Origin: Plutella xylostella
Taxonomy: Eukaryota; Arthropoda; Insecta; Lepidoptera; Plutellidae
Direction of reading: 5' to 3'
DNA: 64,000 bases
Assembly (NCBI RefSeq): GCF_932276165.1
Contig: NC_064002.1
Span: forward strand, 3,658,001 to 3,722,000
The notes beneath the pieces are model-generated. The model did not search any database, was not told where the DNA came from, and worked only from the letters and a program-made list of their open reading frames with translations. Every line of letters begins with the position of its first letter. Position 1 is the first letter of the stretch. Position numbers and translations under genes: made by a program. Of the stretch, positions 21,901 through 32,800 are shown piece by piece.

Positions 21901-24615
21901 AATTAGATTAAAATCTGATAATCACTCATATGTACAGGTTCCCAAAAATAAGATGTTTGAGTAATCTCAATGAAAAGCGATAGGTATTACGTGTTTATTG
22001 GAAACAATGGCTGTATGGTGTAATGTTATGTGCCGGAACAAAAACAATACGATCTCGGCTGGCTTGAACTTCCGCTAGACTTGTGATGCAAGTGAACTAT
22101 TTTTGAAAGAAGGACATCTTCAGTGGGTTTCCTTGTTTACACATTCATTCATGAATATTTAGAGATATCGAAGATGGTTGGTCTATTTTGTATAATTGTA
22201 TAATAAAAACCAGGTATGCCTAATTGATCAGTGTAAGATTGATTACGAAACTGGTCTAGATTCTATAGTTCACGATTCGCAATAGAAGTAGCTAGTAACA
22301 AGGACAACTTCTGGACTTTACTGCAACCGATAGGCCTTTGTGGATCAAGATCGTTGCATGACATGTAAATAGGATGTAATAAATTAAGCAGACTCGCTGT
22401 TTCCGCTAATAAAATGTTAAGACAGAGCTCATATAATAATTTACACTTAAGTACATAAAGTCCCTTTTTAGATTGGGGTTTATAAATGTGAACATGTTTG
22501 AAACGAAACTGATATTTGACAGCATGAGATAATAAAACAATCAGATTTATGACCTTATTAACAAACACGACTTACTTATTACATTACCAGATAATTTTGC
22601 TATCCCATCCAAATTTATTACAATTCAAAACATATCTGGACTGGACATCTGGACTGCTAATCATCTAAATCCTTAAATCCACTTATTACGAGAAAAAATT
22701 AAAATGCCAAATCAGTAAGGGCCACTTGCACCAACATATTAAATCTAGATTTAGTGTTAAATCTCGATTTAGTGTCAAATTTTATATGGATTGACGTTTC
22801 TTAAACCGAGATTTGGAATGGCCCTTAGGGCCACTTGCACAAACATTTAAATCTAGATTTAGTGTCAAATTTTATATGGATTGACGTTTCTTAAATTGAG
22901 ATTTGACACTAAATCTAGATTTAAATGTTTGTGAAAGTGGCCCTAAATGTAACATTTTTTGACATTGTTTTAAAGGAAAATAAAGTATAAGTAATAAGTG
23001 GGCCCGCTCACCTAAAAGTGTCATCATCCGGGCTGGCGGAGTACTCGGACACGGGGGCTCCACTGCGGCTCTCGTCGTAGGGGTAGTTGGCCACCAGGTC
23101 GCCGCCGTGCATGGCCGCGCTCAGCACGAACGGGACTGACATGATCCACCGCATCACCGCTCGCGTCTCTGGCTCCAGCTAGAAGAAGTAGTGGGTTGAT
23201 AAGGAATCGACGAAAATAGCCTCCTGTCATCTCCGTGGAATGTTAAGGTATCATCGAAGACTCCCTGTCATCTCCAGTTAAATCATCCCAGGAATCCCAG
23301 ACGCTTTTTTTACATATATTGTGGTATCTAGTAAGTTAAACCATTTCTACATACGCCTATCTACCAGAGGGTTAGGTTGGGATCACCGGTGACCATTTCG
23401 CTCGATTCTGACACACATTCATACATATCCCACAATGCCAGTTGGTTATTAAATGGAAACTTCCAACTTAGGCCTCAGAACGTCTTAGTCTTTTGTTTCA
23501 AATTCAAAATATACTCACAGGGGCGGTAAGCTTGGACAAGTCCTTGAGCAGGTGGTGGTTGTGGCTGATGCCCTGGCGCTCGAACTCGAACGTGATGGCG
23601 TCCAGGTCGGGGAAGTTGCGGTTCAGGTCCACCGAGTGGTTGTTGCTGCGCCCGATCAGGTAGTCCAGGCCACCCTGGGTAAATATGAGGGGAATTATTG
23701 TTAGGGCTTGGGGTTTTATTTTGATTATGATGTCTTTTTAACGTCAGCGTCGCTAAAACCGACTGACCGATTAGAAAGTGTACTTCTGGATAGTTTCAAT
23801 CAAAATTGGTTCAGCTTTGCAAAAATGACATTTTAATTCGGCATCATAGCTGAGGATATTATATTTTTTTAATCAATTCAAATATAATCATATGTTTGTT
23901 AATGAATACTTAAATGAAATTGAATTGAAATATTGGTAAAGCAAAATTTTATACTCGTTATAAACTTAGGGTGGGTTGCACCATTTAACTTTAACTATAA
24001 CAGACGTCAAATCTCTTGAAGATTGATCTGTCTCGCCAAGAGATTTGACGTTTGTAATAGTTAAAGTTAAATGGTGCAACCCACCCTTAATTTTCAAATG
24101 TCCAACTTACCGTATCAGCGGAGACCTGCCAGCCGTCAGGGTTCATGGAAGGCAGGAGGTGTATCCTGGTGCTATGTATTAGAGCCCTGATCCGGCGGTC
24201 GTGGTTCATGTACTGGTCGCACAGGTGGTGAGCCAGCCCTAGCAGCAGCTCCCGACCGAGGACCTCGTTGCCGTGGATGTTGCCCACGTACTTGACCTCC
24301 GGCTTATCTGTGCGACATTCGGGGGGTTAAGCAATTGCATTTGTTATTTTTTTTATTTATTTATAATGGTTTAAGGTGAAGTTTTTACTTACATGGTTGG
24401 TGGATCCCCGGATTATCCGAGAATTCAATGACGTACAGCGGCACATTTTGCACGGACGGCTCGGTAAGAGCATAAACTCGTGAAATATTGGGGCACTTGC
24501 GATGGACTTCCTCCAAAACTAAGGGTAGCTCCTCATTATTGTGATGTTTCCAAACAAACTCGGCTGTGGCGACCGCAGTAAATGCGAGCACCAATAGTAA
24601 ATTTAGAGCCAACAT
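15914..24615 (-). CDS. Secreted metallocarboxypeptidase, M14 N/E subfamily (CPE/CPM/CPD-like)
   Basis: Eight exons (minus): 24615-24393, 24307-24111, 23674-23519, 23178-23012, 21634-21480, 20134-19874, 16981-16836, 16054-15914, giving 481 residues. I start at 24615 because it opens a clear signal peptide (MLALNLLLVLAFTAVATA). The zinc ligands are His86 and Glu89 (GNIHGNEVLGRE) and His216 (AAMHGGD). NRNFPD at 158-163 is the substrate-binding segment and Glu317 in EITLELGCE is the catalytic Glu. A transthyretin-like domain at about 350-435 (VKGIVSDDAG onward) is diagnostic of the N/E subfamily, which trims C-terminal Arg/Lys from peptides. One catalytic unit only, unlike the multi-domain CPD (silver). 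No transmembrane helix follows, so the product is probably secreted. A GPI signal is not obvious. Confidence 0.93.
18796..19371 (+). mobile_element. 5'-truncated RTE-like LINE fragment with 12-bp target duplication
   Basis: Encodes the last ~190 residues of an RTE-type reverse transcriptase (LYGAECWA, GHVMRRE, GRPRKTWLDC) and ends in an AAG/GAA microsatellite. It is flanked by a perfect 12-bp repeat, AATAAGGGTTAA, at 18784-18795 and 19372-19383. It lies in the carboxypeptidase intron between the exons at 19874 and 16981. A different subfamily from the element at 1-2968. Confidence 0.9.
22716..22945. mobile_element. MITE, apparently two overlapping or nested units
   Basis: The terminal motif AGGGCCACTTGCAC occurs at about 22718 and again at about 22827, and its complement (GTGGCCCT) at the right end, 22937-22944. 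The inner part is built from repeated TAAATCTAGATTTAGTGT blocks in both orientations. This fits one MITE beside a partly duplicated copy. It is in a carboxypeptidase intron. Confidence 0.75.
23967..24088. mobile_element. Palindromic MITE next to a splice donor
   Basis: Almost perfect fold-back of about 122 bp. The left arm starts TAGGGTGGGTTGCACCATTT and the right arm is its complement, with TTA at both outer ends. Its right end is about 23 bp from the end of carboxypeptidase exon 2 (24111). Confidence 0.85.
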
Positions 24616-25046
24616 TTTAGAGCTACCGAAAATATTTTTAAACTCTTGTATTGCACAGTAACCCACAACGAGCGTACGTCACTACGAAATATCGATCGAT
24701 TTTCCCGCCCCCGGAATAACAACACGCACACATCCAACCACCGCGACGCGCCAACACAATCAAACTGACCGAATGAAATGAATGAATGTGACAATGACGT
24801 ACGTAAGTGACGTCTTTGAGGGAGTGAATGAACGATGTATTGATCGCCAGTGAGTTGTTGACTGAGCTACTAAGCTATTTAGACAAACATCCGCTAGAGG
24901 CGCTTTAGTTGCTGTATAACTTTAGAGAATAGCTGTAGCTAACGTAACGATCTAAGCTAAAATAAAGCTAACTTTTCACCATTTTGAAAAAAAAATACTT
25001 AAAAAAGTTGCATTACTTAACGAAATATATTTTTAGAACCTGAATT

Positions 25047-28000
25047 TTATTCCACAATTCGCTTAGCCTTTTTGGCTTTTCTTCCTACAAATATTTCTAT
25101 CATGAACAGTAGGATGGATAAAGCGGTGCCTATAATGTAAAGTGAAAATATTCCCTGAAAATCAAGTTTATAATATTAATTCACAATTACTAAAGATAAC
25201 ATATTATTATGTAACTGAAATGTATTTTTCTTACAATTAATATCTTACCGCAATATGGTTTAGATCTAAACTTTTAATATCCGCTTCTTTTTTCCGTCTA
25301 GAAAATTTCACTCCTAGTTGCACTTTGAAATCTACATAGTTTATCACTACCTGAAAAAACACATAGGTAAGTACAATTATTTATACCTGCTTAGATACTT
25401 CAGATAGTTGTTGGTAATATGATCGAACCACTATGCCCAAAGAGTTAGATTGCATTGCTATGGCATATTAAAACACAATATATTTATGCAATAAAGAATT
25501 AAATAAATAAATATACCCATGGCTACCCTCTGAAGTCTATTACATACACACTTGCTTATACAATGCCTAAAGCATATAAGAATTTTGAGAAATTTTGTTC
25601 TTTCAAAAGACTTAGCGCGTTAGTCAAGTCATGGTTTCTAATATTTATAAAATTTTAAAAACTCTCTGACGTAAGTTTGAAAACCTATTCAAAAAGAAAA
25701 TTTTGGGTATTAATCTAGGCTAATACAAATTTATTCATACCCTCCAACCATTCCACCCCACTTGTATTGTCCCTACCTGCGTCTCCCAGGCCTGCAGCAG
25801 GCCAGCCTCGTGCAGGCGCCCCGCCAGCTGCGTCAGCTTGTCCACATACTGAGAGTTCTTCCTCGCCATGGCAACTGTGTACTCATAGTAGATGTCCTCG
25901 ACCATGAGCTGCATGTTCACCATGGCCTCCTTGGTGATGTACTCCGCGATCGCAAAGAAACCTCGAAACAAACAGCACTGTTTTCTTTTTCTTTCAAAAA
26001 GTTCCAAATTCAAATACACTATGCCTACTTTTATGTCTATTGGGAATGTATAGTCAAATTGTGTTGTTTTTCTTTCTATCAGTTCCTAATTCAAATAATA
26101 TCAAACTTATTTACTTTTATCTCATTCGGAAATTTAAAAAGTTATGGAAGATGTTTCTTACCAGCCGGGAGCTTTTCAATGCTTAGCGCCATGGTTCTCA
26201 AAAAGCTGTTTCTTTTTAATTTCTCTTCTTCCATTGTTTTAAACTGACTCACCAACTGGATTATTCTTGGCTGCAAAAAAGTATTGTGTTTAATTTTATC
26301 CCTACTACCTACCATATTTACGTAACAACGTTTGTTGTTTCGTAAAATATAGCCTCAAATTCATATAAATTATTTCAGCCTCAAGAGCAGTGTAACCTAA
26401 ACTACTAATACAACGGTAGTTTGCTAAATTCTTAGACTCTCACATCTTGCGACGACTGAATAGAGAAGATCCACGCATTATGCGTCGCGCCCCACTCGAG
26501 CCTCGTGTCCAGCATATCCTGGACCGTGTCCACGGCGCCCTGGTACTTGGGCACGGTGAAGGCGGCCGCCAGCCCGCCGCCGTACGCGTTGTCTACCAGG
26601 AGACCAGTCACTAGGAGCCAGCCCGTGATGCTGCGCGTGCGCCAGTCCACGCCAGATTCGGGTTGAGACTGGAGGCATAATTCAATGAGTTCAATGGCAC
26701 TACGTTAGCATAAAATCATATTTTTAAAGTCAGCGCTACTTGCATTTAAGTGTGTTATGGTAAGTTGAAAGTTGTAACCGGAGTTAAAAATGCTTGACAA
26801 TTATAAGAATTTGTTGAATCACCACTAAAACCTCAATCATACTCAACTGAACCAAACAGTCCATTCTATTATATTCCTCTACTATACATAGTCACAGTCA
26901 GACCTAAAGAAATCTATGTAGGTACCTAGACTTACAACCGTACACACTACTGCACACGTCAACGTCAAAATAACACCAATCCCTTTCGGAGATTAAAAAT
27001 AATCTGAAGAAAAACCTATGAAAAACTAAGATAAAAACCCAATACCTGCGTGACCATCATCCCGAAGGTAGTCAGTAGCACCTTGTCGGAGGAGCAGCCA
27101 CTAGCCAGGTACAGGGCGGCGGCGGCGTACACGAACGTGCCCGCCACCGTGCCCCACAGCGGCCAGCTGAACGCCATCAGCGGCAGCTCCCAGCTTGCTA
27201 TGATCCTACAGATATATGAGGGAGTCGAAGAAGGTTTTTATTCATAGTATGAATAAAAAATGTATGGATAAATGTCTAAATGCTACACTCCGTAAGGAAA
27301 ACTGATTTTCTGCTCATCTTTGAACCTATAGAACAAAAGCTGATGATGAATACTAATGAGTATTAATAATAGCGAACTATCGCTGCTATGCATTACTGTC
27401 GTAATCGAATATTATGATGATGAATGTGTAGAAGACTTAAAAAAAAAACTCTGTTACCTTGGCGCCGGTGCAACACATGTGATACCGCTTCTTACAAGTG
27501 AAGCAGAAAAATCTAAATGGACGTAAGAGTCGTGCCAGGAGTAAAGAGCACCTGCAATAAAAAATATTAATTAATTAATGTATACTTTTATTGGTCAATT
27601 AACGAAGATTAGATGTACAATAAGGTGGACTTAATGCTAGAAAAACTTCTTGCATTGAATCTGCAGGAGATTGACGGAGCAGAAAGTAAGGAAGTGTGCA
27701 TTAAATTCTAACTTAATATTGTATTGGAAAGTGGTATGGATGATATTTTATACATAACATATACCTATTCCGAAATCTGCCCGATCTTCTACAACGTTGC
27801 CTAAGATGCCGTTTCCTGTCCCATCCTCAAAAATATCACCCCACTCGTTTTCGTCATCCCGAATTATCTGCAACGTGCAATTCACCCACCTGAAAATAAT
27901 CTATATTTAAAGGGAGATCTCCTTTCAAACGTATAATAATAAAATCATAGAACTTTACTTCATCCATCCATGATGGCTTTATAATTATCCTACTCATCAT

Positions 28001-28865
28001 TATTTGCACTGATTCCTATCGCGCGATCACAATCTATTCAGTAAGTATAATTTGAAACTGAAAGTGGTGAGCAATCACAGTGAAGCTTTACGGCCAACAT
28101 TGACACTAAAGTTAATTATTTTTACAATACAAATTATTTTTACAATAATTATAGATTTACAATACTTTACCGACAAAACTCAGCCATAACCCTCATTTCA
28201 AGCCCATCGTAGCCTCCTGGCACGGTAGTGTTATCGAGATCAAGTACAACATAAGGCTTGTAAGTAAATGTCGCTAATTTTAGGGTCTTTCCGTGCATAT
28301 TGGAGATGTCATGGGGAAACAGGTTCTTGTGGGTTTTCAGCTGCTGAGTGCAGGCGTCCCAGGAGTCCAGGTATAGAGGATCGTTGGCCTGAGCATCTGC
28401 CCCCACAAACTTGTGAGTTACAATGTCATATGATTCACAATTTTCCGTTGAATTGGCTGGGATTATGAGAAGCAAATTGGCGACCAATGCAATTTCTTTT
28501 AATAAGAGAAGATCTAGAAAGACTTTTGGATCGCTTTCTTTATCCATCGGCAGGAATAACAGAATTTTATTTCCTCTGCGAATATTTCCCAAACGGTTTA
28601 CTTTTTCAAAGGCCGAGATAAACTTCTGTGGGTTGGACATTTGTACAATGTAATCTGAGCAACCCATTTCTGATACAGTCAGAATCGGATCAACTAGATT
28701 TTGAGTCTGGTTTATATTCATGTAGGTGATGGATCCTGTTAACATATTAACGTCCAATTGATTTTCAGAAACCACATTTAAACAATAGGATTTGTTCAGA
28801 TACTGCTGAAATATAATCTTTAATAGTATTTCTATAGGTGCTGTAGATACTAGTAAGGTGTCCAT
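25047..28865 (-). CDS. Ionotropic receptor, Ir75 clade, copy A
   Basis: Nine exons (minus): 28865-28171, 27889-27765, 27551-27458, 27205-27046, 26668-26444, 26270-26162, 25961-25777, 25350-25249, 25154-25047, giving 600 residues. All junctions keep phase. The amino-terminal region and half of the ligand-binding domain are in exon 1 (ATFTYKPYVVL near the end) and exon 2. M1 is in exon 4 (MAFSWPLWGTVAGTF), the pore and M2 with the gate segment in exon 5 (NAYGGGLAAAFTVP), the second ligand-binding half in exons 6-8 and M3 in exon 9 (GIFSLYIIGTALSILLF). Variant ionotropic receptors of the Ir75 group are ligand-gated cation channels of olfactory neurons tuned to acids and amines in flies. An in-frame TAA two codons before ATG fixes the start. 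No clear signal peptide is seen. Confidence 0.92.
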
Positions 28866-29886
28866 GATTTAAGGTTTATGTAATGTGTTTACGAAGATCC
28901 GAATCGGACTTAGTGTAACCATAGACTAATACACTAATTACTATAAAATAGAATACACAAAAGGTTTAAAAAATATTTAGTAAGTAAGTAGATAGTCACT
29001 ATTATGGTTCCGTTGTACTTATTAAGGATGATCAATTACACTGTTCTTACATATCTTTTTGTACTGTTCAATATTATTTTGTCAACGCTAGGTATAAGGC
29101 ATAATAAAATGTTAGATATTTGTTTCATTAACTAAGGTAATGTTAGCACGAAATGTATCAACGACCTCACATTAAAATTACGAGCAAGAAATCAAGATTT
29201 AATGAACATTACACTAAAGCCCGCAACGTAACGACAGACGTAGATAGTCATCTGAATAGGTACATACGGAACCACTAGAGCCAGTAATTGTTAACTAGGG
29301 TGCTACACTGTTAAATCATTTCCTTTTTATTTTACCTTGATGCCGATGATTGCTGCGCAAACAAAAAATAATTTTGTTTGACAGTAGTCAGCCGTCGATA
29401 ATTTTTCACAGAATTACTGGGCAATTTTAATATTGTCTGTTTATTACTTAAGATTACGACTTCTAGGACAATATAAACACTTGAAGTCGTTTGATCCAGT
29501 CGATCATAGTGAATATTATTTAAACGGGAATACATGTCATTTGATCATTGATTCACAAACGATTCACGACGATAATCTTATTTGCCTGACTGAGTAATAT
29601 GGAAAACTAGGAATCGATTACCAGGTTTTTTTTTTATAAAGTCGATTCTTTTTTCCGTGGTGGCTGGTGGTATTATTGCTCGGATCGTCGACCACTCCGT
29701 TATTTAATAAAAGCCTTTTGCAACAGCCTATCTGTTTCATAAACCCGTTGCAATGCAACAATTCCCCAATATTTATAAATGATCTGTAGTGGAAATTTCA
29801 GAATTTTGAAGTAGTTACACAGTTTGGAGTTTACTTACTTTTTACAACACAAACTAACATACAAAATTTACACACAAAAGAGGTCT
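28866..29886. other. Intergenic spacer between Ir75 copies A and B
   Basis: About 1 kb, AT-rich, with no supported exon. It must hold the copy A promoter and the copy B 3' UTR. I recognise no defined promoter motif. Confidence 0.5.
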
Positions 29887-32800
29887 CTACTTCTTCGACT
29901 TTTTACGTCCCGCAAACATTTCTATCAAAAACATTAGTATAGATCCGGTGACGCCAATCATATACACTGAAAATATCCCCTGAAATATAAATCAAGATAT
30001 AAATAAGTAAGTATTTATAAAATCAGTTGAGATAAAATTTGCATAATGTTATTTATAAGTACAGCTCACCACTACATGTTTCATATCGATATCTTTTATT
30101 TCTGTTTCTCTTTTCCTTCGTGAATATTTCACCCCAAGTTGAAGTTTGAAATCCAAATGTTCTATGGCTACCTGGAAAAAATATATTGAATACACAAAGT
30201 CATAAAAGTTAACTTTCTCCTTATATTTCTCATAGAAATTCGCTTCAGCTACCTACTTAAAAACTTTTTAATACATAGAATACGATTTTTACTTTCTACT
30301 AAAACAAAGAGTACCTTAATAACAATGTTTAAATTTCGAACCTGAGTTTCCCAAGCAAGGAGAAGCCCTGCCTCGTGTAACCGTCCAGCTAACTGGCTGA
30401 TTTTGTCCACATACTGTGAGTTCTTCCGGGCCATGATCACCGTGTACTCGTAGTAGATATCCTCCACCATCAGCTGCAAGTTCTGGAGAGCCTCCTTGGT
30501 GAGGAAATCGTGAACTGCCATGTTACCTTAAAAAGGGAAGGAACATTTTGTGAGTGCTTCAGGAAAAGAAAATCGTAGTAGACCTATAAAGGTGGACAGA
30601 TAAAGAATATGTCACACGATTTTGTCTGTAAGAAATAAAGATCTATTTCCATAATTGTGCTAATAAAAGTTATCTAAAACTAGTGCACTCGAGTCATGTT
30701 GTTTTTCAGCACAAAGTAACTATGAACGTGCGCCTGAAAACCAATTTTTAATTGCTTACCTGCCGGGAGCTTTTCAACTGCTATGGCCATTGTTCTTAAG
30801 AAACTCTGTGTTTTTAAGTCCTCTTCATCCATGGCTCTGAACTGATTGACCAATGCCATTACTTTAGGCTGTAAAATAAAAAAAAAAATATTTTGCCTTC
30901 TGCGGACATCATAGCGTTTTTTGCCTTCTACCTTCTTATCTTATCGTCAAATAGCAGGAAAAATAACAATGGCCGACCAACTCACATCTTTCGAAGCCGA
31001 CATAGAGAAAACCCACGATATATGCGTGGCTCCCCACGGTAGCTTCGCGTCCAGCAAGTCTTGCACGGTGTCTATGGAGCCCTGGTACTTGGGCACGGTG
31101 AAGGCGGCCGCCAGCCCGCCGCCGTACGCGTTGTCGATGAGGAGACCGGTCACTAGGAGCCAGCCCGTCACGCTGCGCACGCGCCAGCTGCTCCCAGGGT
31201 CCGGTTGTGGCTGTAGAGGATACGAAAGATTTTTTTTAAGTGCATGGGTTTGAGAAGTGGGGGTAGAAAGTGTCCCATATTATAAGATATTATGAAAGTT
31301 GCTGTGTCTATTAGAAGCCTGATTCGGTAAAACGCTAGAAAAAAGGGTATCTGGAAACTAGTGGTTAATACTCATGTCGAGAATCGAGTAAGTACATGAG
31401 TACTTTTAATCACCTGTGTAACCATCATCCCAAAAGTAGTTAGCATAATTTTCTCAGATCTGCAGCCCTTGGCGAGGTAGAGAGCGATGGCTGCGTACAC
31501 GAGGGTGAACACGACTGTGGCCCACACCACCCAGTCGAACGCCATCAGAGGGAGCAACCAGTTCGCTATACTCCTGTAAGGAGGGATGGAAATGTCAGTC
31601 CGGATTTAGAAAGGGAAGAAGCACGGCAACGGCATTACTTAACGTAGTGGATGACATAATTTCCTCCCAGGATAAGGGCAAGGGCACACTGCTGACGCTG
31701 CTTGATTTCTCCCGCGCTTTCGACACCATAAATATTCCCCTGTTATTGGGGAAATTATCGTACTATGGATTTGAAAAATCTACAGTTAGCTGGTTCAGGA
31801 GTTATCTCTCAGATCGGACGCAAAGGGTAATGTTTACAGGCACTGACGGGAAAACTCTATCCTCGGCATTACTACCTGTGACTAGAGGAGTCCCTCAAGG
31901 CTCAATCCTTGGACCTATCTTGTTTATTTTATATTCTTCCGATATTACCAATTGTATCAAGCACTGTAACTTCCACATTTATGCTGATGACCTTCAATTA
32001 TATCTTGCCTGTTTGCCAGGGGATTCTGTGCCAACGGTGAACAAAATTAATGAGGACTTGGAGCGGATAGTAGATTGGTCCAATAAAAACTGTTTGCTTC
32101 TTAATCCGACTAAATCTAAATTTATGATATTAGGCTCAAAAAAACAAATACTGGGAATAAAAAATTACGATCCTAACATAAAAGTTAACGGCACAAGTGT
32201 TGAAGAAGTTACTGAGGCCCGTAATCTTGGCGTACTCTTTGATCAAAACCTTCGCTTTGAGAAACACATTCTTAACGTTGTTAGAAGCTGTTTTTACAAA
32301 CTCAAAGTGTTATACAAAATAAGACCGTACATTAGTGAAAAGCTGCGTATTCAGCTGTGTGAAGCACTAGTTTTATCAAAGTTAAACTACGCAGACACTG
32401 TGTACGGACCCTGTCTGTATGTTAAAACGCAGAACCTCATTCAAAGAGTCCAAAATGCTTGTGCACGTTTTTGTTTTAATATACCTCCTCGTGCTCGTGT
32501 GACCCCATTTTTGAACAGTTCAAATTTATTAAAATTATCAAGTAGAAGAAAGCTTCATTTCGCTACCCTATTATTTGGGGTTGTTAGAGGTGAAACCCCT
32601 GAGTATCTTTACAAGAAACTTACATGGTCACATCAGTTTAATAAGCATAACACTAGGGCCTCCTCCTATCTACTCATTACCCCTGACTTCAGAAGCGCAG
32701 CATTTAGATGTAGTTTCCGATACGCAGCCTGTAAATGTTGGAATAATCTCCCCCCTCCCATTCGCGACCTAAAAGGACAAAGCACCTTTAAGCACAGACT

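Noticed and set aside
24616..24666. Upstream in-frame start for the carboxypeptidase
   Set aside because: It would put 17 residues before the clear signal peptide that begins at 24615.
25762..26247. 161-codon plus-strand ORF
   Set aside because: Antisense of Ir75 copy A exons 6-7; composition follows the real exons on minus.
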